Assembly: GCF_001905465.1 (NCBI RefSeq)
Contig: NZ_LISX01000002.1
Location: 1 to 64,000 of the forward strand
Source of the DNA: Kitasatospora sp. CB01950
GTDB taxonomy: Bacteria; Actinomycetota; Actinomycetes; Streptomycetales; Streptomycetaceae
Reading direction: 5' to 3'
Length of the DNA stretch: 64,000 nucleotides
Shown here: in pieces, positions 63,106-64,000 of the stretch
Numbering within the stretch: the first letter of the stretch is position 1
How the letters are laid out: every line of letters begins with the position of its first letter
Translations under genes and position numbers: made by a program
The notes under the pieces: model-generated
Told to the model about the DNA's origin: nothing
The model's database searches: none
What the model saw: the letters and a program-made list of their open reading frames with translations, nothing else

Positions 63106-64000
63106 TTGTCGGTCTCCTCGGGGGTGGTGTCGGTGACGGCCAGTCGCGGCTTGCGGCCGGTCAGCATCAGGCCGGCGAGCACGATCCCGCCGATCAACAG
63201 CCAGATGAAGCCCAGCCGTTGGGCCGCGATGTTGGCGTTCACGACCACGTAGCCGAGGATCGCGAAGCCGAGCAGCGGCGCGATCAGGTGGCGCCAGTAG
63301 TCCTTGCTGCGGTTGCGGATCAGGTAGTGGACGACGACGGCAACGTGCAGCACCAGGAAGGTGGTCAGCGCGCCGAAGTTGACCAGGGTGCTGAGCAGGG
63401 TGATCCCGTCGGTGCGCGAGGCCATGTACAGGCCGAGGACCAGCGAGATGCCGGCGGTCAGCAGGGTGGCGTTGACGGGCACCCGGCGGGTGGGGTGGAT
63501 CTTGGCGAGGAAGCGGGGCAGCTGGCGGTCGCGGGCCATCGCGAACAGCAGGCGCGAGGTGGCGGCCTGGGCGACCAGCGAGTTGGCGAAGCCCCAGGCG
63601 ACGGCGGTGGACGCGGCGGTCAGGGTGGCCAGCCAGGCGCCGCCGGCGGTGCGGGCGGTGTCGTAGAAGGCGGTGCCGTCGGGGTCGCCGTCGCGGATCA
63701 GCGCGGCCGGGTCGGCGACCAGCAGCGACGCCACCCAGGTCTGCACGATGAACAGGGTGCCGGCGAGCAGCAGCGCGGCCACCATCGACCGGCCGATCGC
63801 CTTGGTGGAGTCGCGGTTCTCCTCCGAGAGGGTGGAGATGCCGTCGAAGCCGAGGAAGCTGAGCACCGCGATGGAGACGGCGCCGAAGGCCAGGCTCCAC
63901 GAGAAGGTGTGCGAGTCGTACAGCGGGGTGAAGTCGAAGCCGCGGCCCTTGCCGTTCGCGAGCGCGATCACGCCGACCACCAGGAACAGCGCCAGGACGA
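63102..64000 (-). CDS. APC-family permease, 5' end beyond the window
   Basis: At least 299 residues of an amino acid/polyamine/organocation-type permease are present: SFLGFDGISTLSEENRD, STAVAWGFANSLVAQAATSRLLFAMARDRQLPRFL and HPTRRVPVNATLLTAGISL are the characteristic loops, with about eight membrane helices. The C-terminus ends at the overlap with the amidase gene. The likely substrate is an amide or amine feeding the amidase, by context. The N-terminus lies past base 64000. Confidence 0.92.
   Translation of the reverse strand, partial: VLALFLVVGVIALANGKGRGFDFTPLYDSHTFSWSLAFGAVSIAVLSFLGFDGISTLSEENRDSTKAIGRSMVAALLLAGTLFIVQTWVASLLVADPAALIRDGDPDGTAFYDTARTAGGAWLATLTAASTAVAWGFANSLVAQAATSRLLFAMARDRQLPRFLAKIHPTRRVPVNATLLTAGISLVLGLYMASRTDGITLLSTLVNFGALTTFLVLHVAVVVHYLIRNRSKDYWRHLIAPLLGFAILGYVVVNANIAAQRLGFIWLLIGGIVLAGLMLTGRKPRLAVTDTTPEETDK

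Overview
The window reads as chromosomal DNA of a high-GC actinomycete of the Streptomycetaceae (Streptomyces or Kitasatospora type). GC is very high, GTG starts are frequent, ATGA/GTGA gene overlaps are common, and several families are typical of this group: SpoIIE-type phosphatases, DUF6126, DUF6191, DUF6296, TerD, Acg-like nitroreductase and XRE-like regulators. I see no rRNA, tRNA, CRISPR array, origin or intact transposon. The only transposon trace is a short fragment resembling the C-terminus of a Tn3-family transposase near 4.35 kb.

Layout. 0-9.5 kb: DedA membrane protein; an ArsR-SRPBCC-RibD/DHFR operon read leftwards; methyltransferase; EamA exporter; Acg-like nitroreductase; ROK regulator divergent from an aldo/keto reductase. 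9.5-14.8 kb: two coupled PAS/GAF/SpoIIE phosphatases (one ending in a histidine-kinase-type ATPase) and two small membrane proteins. 14.8-19.6 kb: a molybdopterin oxidoreductase chain (Rieske, 4Fe-4S protein, Mo subunit, cytochrome-b-like membrane subunit) divergent from a MarR regulator. 20.5-22.4 kb: decayed or small genes. 22.4-28.6 kb: LacI regulator, four operator palindromes, then Gfo/Idh/MocA oxidoreductase, DUF993 aldolase-like protein, TIM-barrel isomerase and glycerate kinase. 28.7-36.2 kb: two broken genes, a DUF4037 protein, two polyprenol-dependent glycosyltransferases (GT87 and MptB-like) and an olsB-olsA pair for ornithine-type lipids.

36.2-42.7 kb is the most distinctive part. 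Two nearly identical CstR-type persulfide sensors in opposite orientation bracket a fusion protein made of an XRE-like domain, a coiled coil and a NaeI-like endonuclease fold whose catalytic residues are all replaced. A divergent 84-residue membrane peptide lies beside it. Next comes a persulfide-detoxification set (CstB-like dioxygenase-rhodanese, rhodanese, TauE exporter, rhodanese-DUF2892) with four 16-bp CstR-like operators.

42.8-51.6 kb: pentapeptide-repeat protein, a streptavidin-family protein without signal peptide, a frameshifted glycosidase remnant, two overlapping GT4 glycosyltransferases, a 1.3-kb C-rich degenerate repeat, an SGNH hydrolase and a Nudix protein. 51.6-64 kb: small DUF proteins, a beta-hydroxyacid dehydrogenase, an SPFH protein overlapping an NAD-kinase-like gene under a palindrome-rich promoter, DUF6296, aldo/keto reductase, TerD, UBP zinc finger, MazG-like protein, a second SGNH hydrolase, the divergent ohr/ohrR pair, and an acetamidase/formamidase coupled to an APC permease that runs off the right edge.

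Most neighbouring convergent genes are separated by strong GC-rich hairpins, and many operons use 4-bp start/stop overlaps. Several genes look genuinely broken (in-frame TAG codons at 20861 and 29619; frameshifts in 44889-45858, near 29000 and near 51940), so the window mixes conserved core functions with decaying accessory DNA.
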